Origin: Aurantiochytrium sp. KH105
Taxonomy: Eukaryota > Sar > Bigyra > Thraustochytrida > Thraustochytriidae
Length of the DNA: 64,000 bases
NCBI GenBank assembly: GCA_003116975.1
Contig: BGKB01000107.1
Location: forward strand, 1-64,000
Direction of reading: 5' to 3'
Part shown: positions 21,078-29,713 of the stretch, piece after piece
Position numbering within the stretch: position 1 is the stretch's first letter
Layout: every line of letters starts with the position of its first letter
Translations under genes and position numbers: made by a program
Notes under the pieces: model-generated
Told to the model about the DNA's origin: nothing
What the model saw: only the letters and a program-made list of their open reading frames with translations
Database searches by the model: none

Positions 21078-21518
21078 GGCTGTTTGCTCATGTCATGCGC
21101 AGGAGTTCCCTTCTTCGTTTTTGGATCTGGGGCAAATGCTTCGCAAACTAGGGACCTCCATAACGTACTCTGGTTACCTTTCGGAAGTTGTGCCTCACCT
21201 GGGGCAGGCCGGATACGCCTCCGCATCGCCGATGACCCGAGCGGCTCATTCTCAGTCAACGGCTACTTCGTGGAGAAAAAAGCGCCTTTGGCGAATCATT
21301 CATCGAGACAGGAAGCCAAGGGAGACTCAATCTAGCAGTCGACCTTTGGCGGGGAGGGGAGTCTCGGCTGCGCGCTGCTGCTGAGCTTTCTCGTCGTTCG
21401 CGTTGGTTGGTTGACTTTCTCTTATAGATTTGATCGAAAAATCTCGCTTCAACATTAGCAAACAAAGCCTCTCTGGATAACAAATCCAGAGAGGCAAAAT
21501 CCGATCTCGGCGCACACA
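21078..21518. other. Divergent spacer between EGF-7TM copy 3 and the SVIP-like gene
   Basis: Ordinary-complexity upstream DNA for both genes. No frame with a recognisable product. Confidence 0.45.
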
Positions 21519-21583
21519 ATGGGCAGCTGCTGCGCGGTCCTGCGCGGGTCGTCGGTAGACCCGACGCAGCATCGGCAGCGGGG

Positions 21584-21618
<35 letters not shown>

Positions 21619-22423
21619 TATGTGCAGAGGCTTGGGAGACAGAGAGAAAGAGGGAAGACCTGCGTGGATAGCGTGGCTGGCGGAGATGAAGTCGCAATGT
21701 GACGAGATGAACGAAAAAGGATGACGGTCCTCGCACGCACACACGCTTTCCAACGCGCACGATGTGGTGAGCAGCAACGGCCACTTGCGTAGAGAGCTCT
21801 GCAGTTGGGTAGAGCTGATTGCACGCGCTCGAAAGATCGCGTCGTGGCAGCAGAGCAAAGGCGAAAAAAGGGTAGATTTTGATCGAGACTGACACGCGAC
21901 GTACACAAACTAAATTACGATACGACATCAGGGGGCGTTCCAGGGCCAAGGATTCCGTCTGGGCAGCGGCGAGGCACCCGCAGACGCTGATGAGCGTCGC
22001 GCTGCGCAACAACGAGCCGCAGAAGCTCGCAAGGCACAATGGGATTCCCGTGCTGGCGTGAATAATGCCAATGCGCGGAGCACGCCAACCTCTAGTAGTA
22101 CGCGGGCCCCGCAGCCCCCGCGAGAACCCTCGCGACAGGGTGAGCAGACGGCGTCTACGGCACAAGGACCAGGGGCCGCTGCAGAACGACGTGCGCAGCA
22201 GGCGGGGACCATGCCGGGCATCTCGAGTGAGAAGGCAGAAGCGATGCGACAGCGACAAATTAAGGATGATCTGCTCGGACGCATCGAACACTTTTACAAA
22301 CAAGCGGGCGAGGACGTGCCGTTTGGTCTTGCAAGCTGCTCCGTGGAGCAGCTACGCAAACACCTAGATCACGCCAAGTCACTTGCGCAAGGCGGCGCGT
22401 CTAAAGCGATGGTGCAGAATTAG
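21519..22423 (+). CDS. SVIP: SVIP-like VCP/p97-interacting lipid-anchored protein (two exons)
   Basis: Exon 1 is 21519-21617 and exon 2 is 21944-22423, giving 192 residues. Exon 1 codes MGSCCAVLRG and then a Gln run, and ends CAG|GTATGT, a consensus donor. Exon 2 follows GCGTTCCAG and joins in phase 0. Gly2 fits N-myristoylation and Cys4/Cys5 fit palmitoylation, as in human SVIP, which begins MGLC. Residues 52-62, RAAQQRAAEAR, match the VCP-interacting motif R-x5-AA-x2-R exactly, and DSRAGV follows as SRGI does in SVIP. Such proteins recruit or block the AAA ATPase p97 at ER or lysosomal membranes. The C-terminal 90 residues (KDDLLGRIEHFYKQAGEDVP region) are helical and not in SVIP. An alternative acceptor 12 bases upstream (CATCAG) keeps the frame. 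The splice model is inference. Confidence 0.7.
21618..21943 (+). other. Predicted intron of the SVIP-like gene
   Basis: 326 bases, GTATGT at the start and CAG at the end. The donor directly abuts a CAG triplet run (about 21585-21617) that codes poly-Gln, so the repeat lies at the exon edge. In-frame stops occur inside. Confidence 0.65.
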
Positions 22424-22555
22424 TTCATTAAAGAGGGTGTGAGAAGAAAGCGTGGGCTCTAGGACTTTGAAACCTTGTCCTAGTGATCCGCCTCCTCTTG
22501 CACTTCTTCATTTTCTTTTGTTCTGTCGCAGCACGATGACGACGACTCGAGCGAC

Positions 22556-24181
22556 CTAGCGGTGGTTCGACCAAATGACAATGTGACCAGCGCGGTTACC
22601 AGTGTAAATCTCATTGAGGTCCTCGTTGTAAAAAAGCGCAGTGACGTTTTCAAGCCCCTTGTTAAATTCGCCGAGCAGACGGGCATCCGTAGCGGCGCCC
22701 GCCTTTGGTGGCGCGATCTTGGCCACGCTCTTGCCCGAGAGAATGTCAGAGACGTTGATGGACCCCGTGGGCGCATCGCCATTCTTGCAGTATGAAATGA
22801 TGAGCTCCTGGCCCGAGGAGATGTAAATGTTGTTCGTGTTGCAGTCCGGGTGCCAGAGTACGTGGTCATCGAATCGCGAAACGAGCTCGCCACGAAAATC
22901 CCAGACCGCAACAGAGCGTTCCTTGAAGGTGAGAAAGCTCATCGACTCGTAAAGAAAAATAAAGGCTGTGGGCGTGAGAAAGTCCGTGCTAGGAACCTCG
23001 CGACGCTCAGAGGTACGAACGTCAATGATCTCCAGGTTCCCATCCTCCTGCTTGACGAGAAGTTTTTCGTTGAACTGTTCAATGAAGTCAATCTTGCGCT
23101 CGGGATGCAGCGCGTGCTCAAAGGATGTGAGCGTCTCCCCCGAGTCGATGGAGAGAATGCGCAGCGGAACGTGCGACCCGCATGCGGAGCGCGCGTAGAT
23201 TAGCAACATGATCCCAGGTGAGATTTTGATCTCTTGGATGCCCTTGTCCTCAATTGAATACAGTAACGAGTAGTTGACCAGATCCCAGATTTTGTAGACC
23301 TTTTCCTTGGCCGAGTACGTGAGCACTTTGCCGTTAACGTCGTCGAACTCGACAAATCCGGGCCATCGCAGGGATTCTGTCTCAAAGAGAGGGAATCCCT
23401 TTTCCGGCTGTTGCTGCCGGATGTACTCGATTCGCGTTGAGCGGCACTTGAGGGAGCTGTAGTTATCGGTGCGGAAAACAGAGACGGTGATGAGGGAGTC
23501 GTTTGACTTGTTGTAAAAGAGGCTGCGCACGACCTCATCTGGGGCTGTGTTCAGAAAGCACACGCGCTTGCGCGTCGTGCGAGAAAACGCCGTGCAAATG
23601 CCTGTCTGTGTCAGTCCAAAGACGAGGTCATGCGCGGCGACGATCTCCACCACTTTGGACCGTCTGCGCAAGAAGCAAAGCTTGACGTCATCCGTGCCTG
23701 GGTCATGCGCATCGAGAATACCGCATGGGCGAATGCCTTTGAAGCGCTGCTCGGAAGTACGCGCCTTGAAAGCAGTACATCCCGCTGCGCTCAGTTCGCG
23801 CAGCTGTAGCTTGGTGGCAAGGTTCCGTTGCGCGCGGACACGTGTTCCGCGGCGCGGGCCATTAGGATGCTTATGCTGAGGTGCACTCGTGAAGGGACCT
23901 GCAGGTCGAAGGGCCGCGCGCGAACTCTTACTGCTTGGGCTACTGGCCCGACGCTTTGCTGCAGACCCCTGGGTGGTGTCGCAGGTGTCGATCGTCTTAC
24001 AGCTCGAGGAGTACGATGTTGACGACGACGACGACGACGTCGAAGCCGACGACGCAGAACAAGGGGATGCAGGTTTTTTTCCCATACCAGCCCCGCGTTT
24101 GCGCTTCGGCACCGCCACGAACCCTGCATCCGAGAGACGCAATTGCGTCCCGGACTCTTGGGCCCGTCGACCGCTGCTCAT
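22556..24181 (-). CDS. Conserved WD40/beta-propeller protein
   Basis: 541 residues. After a Ser/Lys-rich N-terminal 110 residues comes a conserved globular region typical of a transducin/WD40-like protein widely found in plants and protists. Recognisable blocks are NTAPDEVVRSLFYNKSNDSL, SSLKCRSTRIEYIR, WPGFVEFDDVNGKVLTYSA, YSIEDKGIQEIKISPGIMLL, KIDFIEQFNEKLLVKQE and HVLWHPDCNTNNIYISSGQ. WD-like strand ends include YKIWDL, VAVWDFRG and HIVIWSNHR at the C-terminus. Such propellers act as binding scaffolds; the molecular role of this family is not known to me. ATG at 24181 is the first in frame; upstream codons are open but start only at GTG. Divergent from the propeller gene at 25370. Confidence 0.85.
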   Translation of the reverse strand: MSSGRRAQESGTQLRLSDAGFVAVPKRKRGAGMGKKPASPCSASSASTSSSSSSTSYSSSCKTIDTCDTTQGSAAKRRASSPSSKSSRAALRPAGPFTSAPQHKHPNGPRRGTRVRAQRNLATKLQLRELSAAGCTAFKARTSEQRFKGIRPCGILDAHDPGTDDVKLCFLRRRSKVVEIVAAHDLVFGLTQTGICTAFSRTTRKRVCFLNTAPDEVVRSLFYNKSNDSLITVSVFRTDNYSSLKCRSTRIEYIRQQQPEKGFPLFETESLRWPGFVEFDDVNGKVLTYSAKEKVYKIWDLVNYSLLYSIEDKGIQEIKISPGIMLLIYARSACGSHVPLRILSIDSGETLTSFEHALHPERKIDFIEQFNEKLLVKQEDGNLEIIDVRTSERREVPSTDFLTPTAFIFLYESMSFLTFKERSVAVWDFRGELVSRFDDHVLWHPDCNTNNIYISSGQELIISYCKNGDAPTGSINVSDILSGKSVAKIAPPKAGAATDARLLGEFNKGLENVTALFYNEDLNEIYTGNRAGHIVIWSNHR

Positions 24182-25369
24182 CTTGCCTTCCTCGACGACG
24201 CCGTTCGCCCACCCACCCACCCACCTCCCGCCTTGCTCTCCTCGCACGCCTTCCTGGATTTCCGCTCTGCTCTGCTCTGCGCTGCGAGGCTCTTCCTGCC
24301 CCGGTCCTGGTTCTGCTGTGAGTCGCGGTCGCGGGCGAGGGCGTGCACGCAGGCGTTACTTTTGCCTCCCTCCAGCCGCTGCGACTTTTTCCCTCCCCCT
24401 CCTCCGCGGCGCAAAGGCGCTTTCCCCGTGGCCCTCGCCCTCGCCCGAGGCGTACGCGCTCGCGCTGCCCGAGCAAGGCGCGGTCTCGAGGAGCCCCGGC
24501 GCAGTGCACACGCGCAGCAGGGGGCGATGAGATGCCGCCGCGCGAGATCGACCGGGGCGCGGTCTGCGCGCGGGGGGCGGGGTCTCGGGGTCCGCCTGCG
24601 CGGCGCGGGCGGAGTCGGCGGGCGCGGCGCGAGGGAGAGAGCGATGGGTGGATGGATGGATGGATGGATAGATAGGCCCCCCTCGCGCGCGCTTCCTCCG
24701 GGCTCTGGAGACGCGAGGGCGAGGGGAGCGAGGGCGAGGGGAGCGAAGCCGCCGTCGCCGGCCGCGGCTCCGCGCCGCCCGGCGACGCGAGCCCCGCGCT
24801 GCCTGCGCGCTGCCTGCGCGCTGCCTGCGCGCTGCCTGCGCGCTGCCTGCGCGCTGCCTGCGCGCTGCCTGCGCGGTCGCGCCGCGTTCGCGCTCTGGCA
24901 CCGGGTCCTCTGCGCCGATTTTTCCCTCGGGGTCACCCCGGAATGCCGGGCCCGCCGCCCGGGGCCCGGAATGCCGAGCCTTTCGGGGGCCTTGCGGGGC
25001 ACCCGTTCCGTCCGCCTGGACCCGCGCTGCGTGCTTCTTTCTTCGTGTGAGCAGAGCGAGCGAGCGAGCGCGAGCAAGCAAGCAAGCAAGCAAGAATCTC
25101 GCGCCGCGCTCGTGCGTGCGTGCGTGCGTTGAGGCGAGGGGCCGAGAAGGCAACGGCGGAGTAGCGGCAGTCAGCCCGCCCGCCCGCCAGCCAGCCGGCC
25201 AACTGAGCCGCGACTGCCGACGGCAGGGGATCGAACGCGAGACCTCGGGCGATCGACAGCGAGGCCCGTGCCGCTCGCGAGCGTGCACGCTCAGCTCGCT
25301 CGAGGACGTCTTGACGGGCGCACGAGGCCCCGCGTGCGTGCGAGGCCGCGCAAACAGAGAGCTGGGAAC
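24182..25369. other. GC-rich divergent spacer with tandem repeats
   Basis: Shared upstream region of two divergent propeller genes. It contains a GATG tract (24644-24672), seven copies of an 11-base unit (24798-24874), two copies of a CCCGGAATGCCG word (24936-24978) and an AAGC tract (25072-25096). Frames as long as 403 codons on the minus strand are repeat translations and are not called. Confidence 0.5.
24798..24874. repeat. 11-base tandem repeat, seven copies
   Basis: Perfect head-to-tail copies of GCTGCCTGCGC in a GC-rich spacer. Confidence 0.9.
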
Positions 25370-26632
25370 ATGGGTAATCAAGCGCTGTCTCTGGGCGCGG
25401 ACGAGACGCGCGTGACGACGCTCCTGGCGCTCGGCGCGGGACACCCTGTCTCGTGCTTGTACAAGGAGCCTGACACAGGACTGCTCGTCGTAGGCAGCGC
25501 AGACGGCGCATCGCGACTTCTCTTCCCCTCCTTCAAGCCGGCAACAAGCACTGCGCAACGCAACCATGGCGCTGACCTGGAAGCGTCCGTCGCGCAGGCT
25601 GCCGAGACGGAAGAGTTTCGTTCACTCGTGCTCCGACCTCGCGCCAATGAGGCCGTGCGATCAGCGTACATTGATGTGCAAGACGGCCTCCTTTTCCTAG
25701 CCATCGGAGATGCATGCGTGCAGGTCTTTAATCTCCGTAAACTCCGCCCACAAGACCCAGACCAGCCCGAGCAAGGTCTGCACCACGAAATGTACGCATA
25801 TGGCCGAATGCATACCTTTGGAGCTTGCGTGAACGCCTACATCTTGCACCACGAACGCCATTTCCTGCTTGCCCTTCGTCGTTCTGTTAGCATTTACGAG
25901 CTTCGTTTCCCTCGCGCACAGCGGCTCGGACACGATGGGTCGAAGATGACCGTGCATGATGAGCAACAGACCAGCAATCGTCACAAGAATCGGTTGACGG
26001 AAGTCCTTGATCCCGCCCAGGCAGGGACAGCAGAAGATGAAATGCTCCAGGTTGAACAAGATGATATAGACGTCACAGTGTCTCTGAACTGTCTGCCGTG
26101 CAGCTTTGATGGAAGACATGCAGTGTTCTTGAAGACGGACAAGTACGGCGAGTTCACCATCGAGGTGCGGGACTGGAGCGACGAAACAAGGTCTGTTGTA
26201 CGCGCGATCGTCGTCAAGCGTCGGCCCCTCGACGTTATTCTGCCCGAGAGCATTCAGGTTTGTGGTGACATCCTCCTCGCTGTTCTCAACTTGCGAACAA
26301 TTGTGGCGTGGAGCGTTGCCACGGGCCAAGAGCTCTTTCGCGCACAGTCTGGAGACGGAGATCTAATTGCGACGCGTCTTTTGTGTCGTGGCTTTGTCGC
26401 AGAAGGCTCGAATGGGGCTCCACTTGTCATCTCGATGAGTCGGGCTGGCGCACTGACGTTGTGGTCGGGGGCGCAGCCTCTTCAGACGATGCGTTTGCCT
26501 TCTCAGGTGGCTCGGTTTCGCCTGTCGGGGCCCTACTTCCTGGAGCCCGAAATCAGCAAGGAAGCTACGGGTTTCACGTTGCGCTCGCTTGTCTACAATG
26601 ATGACACAGGAGTGCACATGCTCACGTTGTAG
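25370..26632 (+). CDS. Putative beta-propeller protein
   Basis: 420 residues. WD-like strand patterns are visible: VSCLYKEPDTGLLVVGSADG near residue 24, a middle blade around VNAYILHHERHFLLALRRSV, and later blades with LRTIVAWSVATGQELF and PLVISMSRAGALTLWSG. These repeat the hydrophobic strand, turn and W/F pattern of propellers, but no blade has a full GH-WD signature, so the fold call is tentative. An acidic segment (EDEMLQVEQDDIDVTV) interrupts the middle. No membrane segment or catalytic motif. ATG at 25370 begins MGNQALSL. The N-terminal Gly is followed by residues that do not satisfy the N-myristoylation pattern. Paired head-to-head with the conserved WD40 gene. Function unknown. Confidence 0.6.
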   Translation: MGNQALSLGADETRVTTLLALGAGHPVSCLYKEPDTGLLVVGSADGASRLLFPSFKPATSTAQRNHGADLEASVAQAAETEEFRSLVLRPRANEAVRSAYIDVQDGLLFLAIGDACVQVFNLRKLRPQDPDQPEQGLHHEMYAYGRMHTFGACVNAYILHHERHFLLALRRSVSIYELRFPRAQRLGHDGSKMTVHDEQQTSNRHKNRLTEVLDPAQAGTAEDEMLQVEQDDIDVTVSLNCLPCSFDGRHAVFLKTDKYGEFTIEVRDWSDETRSVVRAIVVKRRPLDVILPESIQVCGDILLAVLNLRTIVAWSVATGQELFRAQSGDGDLIATRLLCRGFVAEGSNGAPLVISMSRAGALTLWSGAQPLQTMRLPSQVARFRLSGPYFLEPEISKEATGFTLRSLVYNDDTGVHMLTL

Positions 26633-26925
26633 CACGACCTGTGAATATTAACCCACCCAGAGCAGTCTCATTGTGTACTCTATTCATCATTTCTTTCATT
26701 CTTTCGTACATGTTTATAAAGACCTGGCAATGCTGTCAGCCAGACGAAAGACCTCTTTTGTCGGTCGGTTTGAGAGAATAAAAGACAAGAGGATAAAGTT
26801 GTCCTTTTCACTAGTGAGTGCCCGTTTGGCAGGCAAAGCAAAGCAAAGCAAAGCAAAGCGAAGTCTTCGTCCGGAAAAGCGAAAATGAAAGAATAGTCTT
26901 TACGTGTGCGAGTCATCATGTATTA

Positions 26926-29025
26926 TCAGCTCGGTCCACTGTCTTGCGTTTGTGTATCTGCAAATGAGTTCAACGAGGGAATGTCCCAAAATGTCGGCGG
27001 CGTGCCTGGGGCCACATAGCGGTGGCGATGCCGCGAGCACTCGTTGCGCAGCTCTTGCAGTGCATGGGGGTCCGTGACACGAAGCGCGGCATAAAATCGT
27101 TCGCACTTGTGGCAACTGTGACCTGGCAAAGCCGCGCGGTCGGCCTTATTCCGAACCACCTCAACGAAGCGAAACTTGTGACCCGGGGCAAGCGCTCCTC
27201 CTGCTGCTGTCTCTTGCGCGCCATTCTTGCTAACGAGCGGCGTTCCCTTGTTCTTTTGCAGAGGTGTTTGCAAACTTTCTTCCTCCTCTTCTTGATCACG
27301 TTCCCGCAGACGTCTGCGCTTCTGTGAAGGCGAACGTCCCGGGAAAAAACGCCCATTCGGTTTGTGTCTGTGTGCTGGCTTTGAGGCGGAAAATACCTTG
27401 CTCGAAGGCTTGTCGCTCCACTTTGGGGTCCGCGTTGAGTTTCTCGAACTTGGAGACAGTTTGCGCTCTCGATTGCCCATTCGAGGTGTCCGTGGCGCAC
27501 AAGGAGACGGGCACCTTGATCCGCGAGCAAAGTTCGTTCGAGTCTGTGGTGATTTATCGGCGCTGTTTGAAAGATGCGGCGCGCTGCGACCCGCAGGAGA
27601 GTTGGCGAGGTGATCGTCTTCCGGGCTCGACGTGCTTGATCGCTTTGCTCTATGCGGGGAAAAGCAGACCTCATCCTGGGTTGGAGGCCCGCTTGAACAC
27701 TTTGTAGAGCGGCGACTTTGCGGGGTGCCCATGACCTCGTCTTGCGTGGGGCCCACAGAGTTGGCCGAACGTTGGCTGCCCTCAAAAAGAAAATCAATGG
27801 AAGCGGCAGAATTGAAGTCATTCTCTGCATCATTGTCCTCTGCATCATTGACCGCTTTGCGGATAAATGCATTCGAAGAAGCGACATTACTCTCGCGATT
27901 CTCCTTTGTTGACAAATTCAAATCGGCGCTCTGCAGAGCTTGCTCGGGCTGGTTAGCATGCAAATTTTGATCGTTGCACGCATTTTGAGCGTCCCTGCAA
28001 ATACTCTCCGAACAGACTGCTTCTCTTTCTTCCTGCTTCATAGCGTGCTCGTTTACATGTATCAAAGAAGAGTTGACCTTTTGCATTTGAAGCATTTCTG
28101 TGTCATGCAATTGTCTTTGTGCCTCAAGTTCCTCACGTAAGCGCTTAATTTCAGCAGCGGACCTGAACTGTGACTTTTCAAGCTCGTCGTCAAGACTTTT
28201 GCGCTGCGTGGCGATCTCACTCTTCAGCGTCTCCACTTCACGCAAATGTTCGGCTTTCCATTGATGAATGCTTTGCAGTTCCTCAAGTTCCTCGCGTAAG
28301 CGCTTGATTTCGGCGGCGGACCTGAATTGTGACTTTTCAAGCTCGTCTTCAAGACTTTTGCGCTGCGTGGCGATCTCACTCTTTAGCGTCTCCACTTCAC
28401 GCAAATGTTCGGCTTTCAAATCATGCATTTGTCCCTTGAGCGCTTGGTTTTCGCGCTCAAGCAGATCCACAAAGCACTCGTTGCCTTTCATCATGCTCCA
28501 TATTTCCGATACCATAGCTTGAAGTTTGTCTGGCTCGTGCAACAGGACGCTGACATTGGGCGCGGCGTCCTCCGAGACGGTTTGCGCACCCTGCGTTCCG
28601 CACTTCTGCGGCATGTTCACGAGCTCTTTCTGTGATCCCTTTCCATCCCGCCTGACATCAGTCTCCTCGAGGTCTTCAGGCGCAACGAATTCGTCACGCT
28701 TCTCACAGCCATCGAGCTGATCGCGGCTTTGGCGTTGCGCGCCGCAACCTCGTTCTTCTCTGCACGGAGGGTCGCGGATTTTGCCATGGCCATCCATGTA
28801 GTAGCCTTCTTTCTTTTCGACTTTCCACCCGAGGCGGCGTCCCGGCCAAAAAGGGGTCTCGCGCGGCCTTGCAGCGCGCCCTTGCGCGTTCCCTTCAAGG
28901 CCAACGCCACTGTCGCTGGCGATGCCGATGGGACTCTCGCGCTCCTCGTCTCGCTCCTTTTTTGTTTTGGTTTTCGCTTTTGCCTGTGCGTTATGTAGAC
29001 GCGTAGGGGTTAGACTACGTTTCAT
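26926..29025 (-). CDS. RBBP8: CtIP/Sae2/COM1 DNA end-resection factor
   Basis: 699 residues. The C-terminal 95 residues are the diagnostic Sae2/CtIP domain: HKFRFVEVVRNKADRAALPG, the CHKC pair, the ECSRHRHRY motif, and PPTFWDIPSL. This domain activates the MRE11-RAD50-NBS1 nuclease to begin resection of double-strand breaks and to open protein-blocked ends in meiosis. Upstream is a long coiled coil (about residues 175-340) expected to serve for oligomerisation. It contains a 53-residue unit present twice, KAEHLREVETLKSEI and so on. The middle is Ser/Pro-rich with many SP/TP sites (TPQS, SPHR, SPED), consistent with CDK control as in other CtIP proteins. ATG at 29025 is the first in frame. Divergent from CLP1. 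Confidence 0.92.
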   Translation of the reverse strand: MKRSLTPTRLHNAQAKAKTKTKKERDEERESPIGIASDSGVGLEGNAQGRAARPRETPFWPGRRLGWKVEKKEGYYMDGHGKIRDPPCREERGCGAQRQSRDQLDGCEKRDEFVAPEDLEETDVRRDGKGSQKELVNMPQKCGTQGAQTVSEDAAPNVSVLLHEPDKLQAMVSEIWSMMKGNECFVDLLERENQALKGQMHDLKAEHLREVETLKSEIATQRKSLEDELEKSQFRSAAEIKRLREELEELQSIHQWKAEHLREVETLKSEIATQRKSLDDELEKSQFRSAAEIKRLREELEAQRQLHDTEMLQMQKVNSSLIHVNEHAMKQEEREAVCSESICRDAQNACNDQNLHANQPEQALQSADLNLSTKENRESNVASSNAFIRKAVNDAEDNDAENDFNSAASIDFLFEGSQRSANSVGPTQDEVMGTPQSRRSTKCSSGPPTQDEVCFSPHRAKRSSTSSPEDDHLANSPAGRSAPHLSNSADKSPQTRTNFARGSRCPSPCAPRTPRMGNRERKLSPSSRNSTRTPKWSDKPSSKVFSASKPAHRHKPNGRFFPGRSPSQKRRRLRERDQEEEEESLQTPLQKNKGTPLVSKNGAQETAAGGALAPGHKFRFVEVVRNKADRAALPGHSCHKCERFYAALRVTDPHALQELRNECSRHRHRYVAPGTPPTFWDIPSLNSFADTQTQDSGPS
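28131..28417 (-). repeat. Tandem duplication within the CtIP coiled coil
   Basis: Two units with a 159-base period (28131-28258 and about 28290-28417). About 43 of 53 residues are copied nearly perfectly (REVETLKSEIATQRKSL, then DELEKSQFRSAAEIKRLREE). DNA identity is high, so the duplication is recent or kept similar by conversion. Confidence 0.9.
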
Positions 29026-29713
29026 CAAAAGAACCTTTCATGATCGACACTATGGACTACGCAGACAAGAACGCACATTTTCATCTATTGTAACCCCTAG
29101 AACAAACCCATAGAAGGACTCCAAGTCTCCTTGCCTTTGCGATTTTTCGCTGCTCTCAAGACTAAAAAAGCCAGACACGATGAGGCTCTCTGTCAGCAAA
29201 TGCTTTTTCGAGGACACGGCAAGTTTTTCGTCAGCTTTGCTGACCTCTTGCGCCGCGCAAAGTACGTTTCCGTCGCCATGGGTCCGCTGGAGAGACCGGT
29301 TATTCTTGCTCGATACGATGCACGTCTTTATGCATTTTGCTACCGCAGCCTCCAGCCCCAAGATGAACCAAAATTTAAAAACATCTCGGAGAGATCCAGA
29401 ATACCCTTCAGCAGTTTTCCCGATCACTCGCAAAAGCACCGATTCTTTTTATCTTTTTTTTTCTTCTTCGAGATGAATGATCCAGACGGGCAACGTGCGG
29501 GCTTCGTCGCGAGCGTGGAGCGGCGCGCGGAGCGCTGCGTCCCGCGCTGAGACGCCGCACGTTAAGGCACCGGGAGGTGCGAGAGGAACAACGTCGCGCA
29601 ATTCTTTCTTTTCTGTAGCGAGCTTATCGCGCGGACGCCGGCTTCGACTTCGCTATCGACTTTGACTCAAATAGCGACATCAGCACCGCCGCCGGTGGCG
29701 GTCTTTTGGCGTC
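29026..29713. other. Divergent spacer between CtIP and CLP1 genes
   Basis: About 690 bases of mixed composition with T-rich patches near 29448-29470. Short frames on both strands show no recognisable product. It likely holds promoters for both genes. Confidence 0.5.

Noticed and set aside
25220..25260. tRNA-like GTTCGATCCCC on the minus strand and an A-box-like word nearby
   Set aside because: The two boxes are in the wrong order and no acceptor or T stem pairs.
25370..25400. N-myristoylation of the propeller protein that begins MGNQALSL
   Set aside because: Position five after the Gly is Leu, which the usual myristoylation pattern excludes.
24356..25567. 403-codon minus-strand frame between the two propeller genes
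   Set aside because: Non-ATG start, translated 11-base repeats, and it runs into the 5' end of a better supported plus-strand gene.
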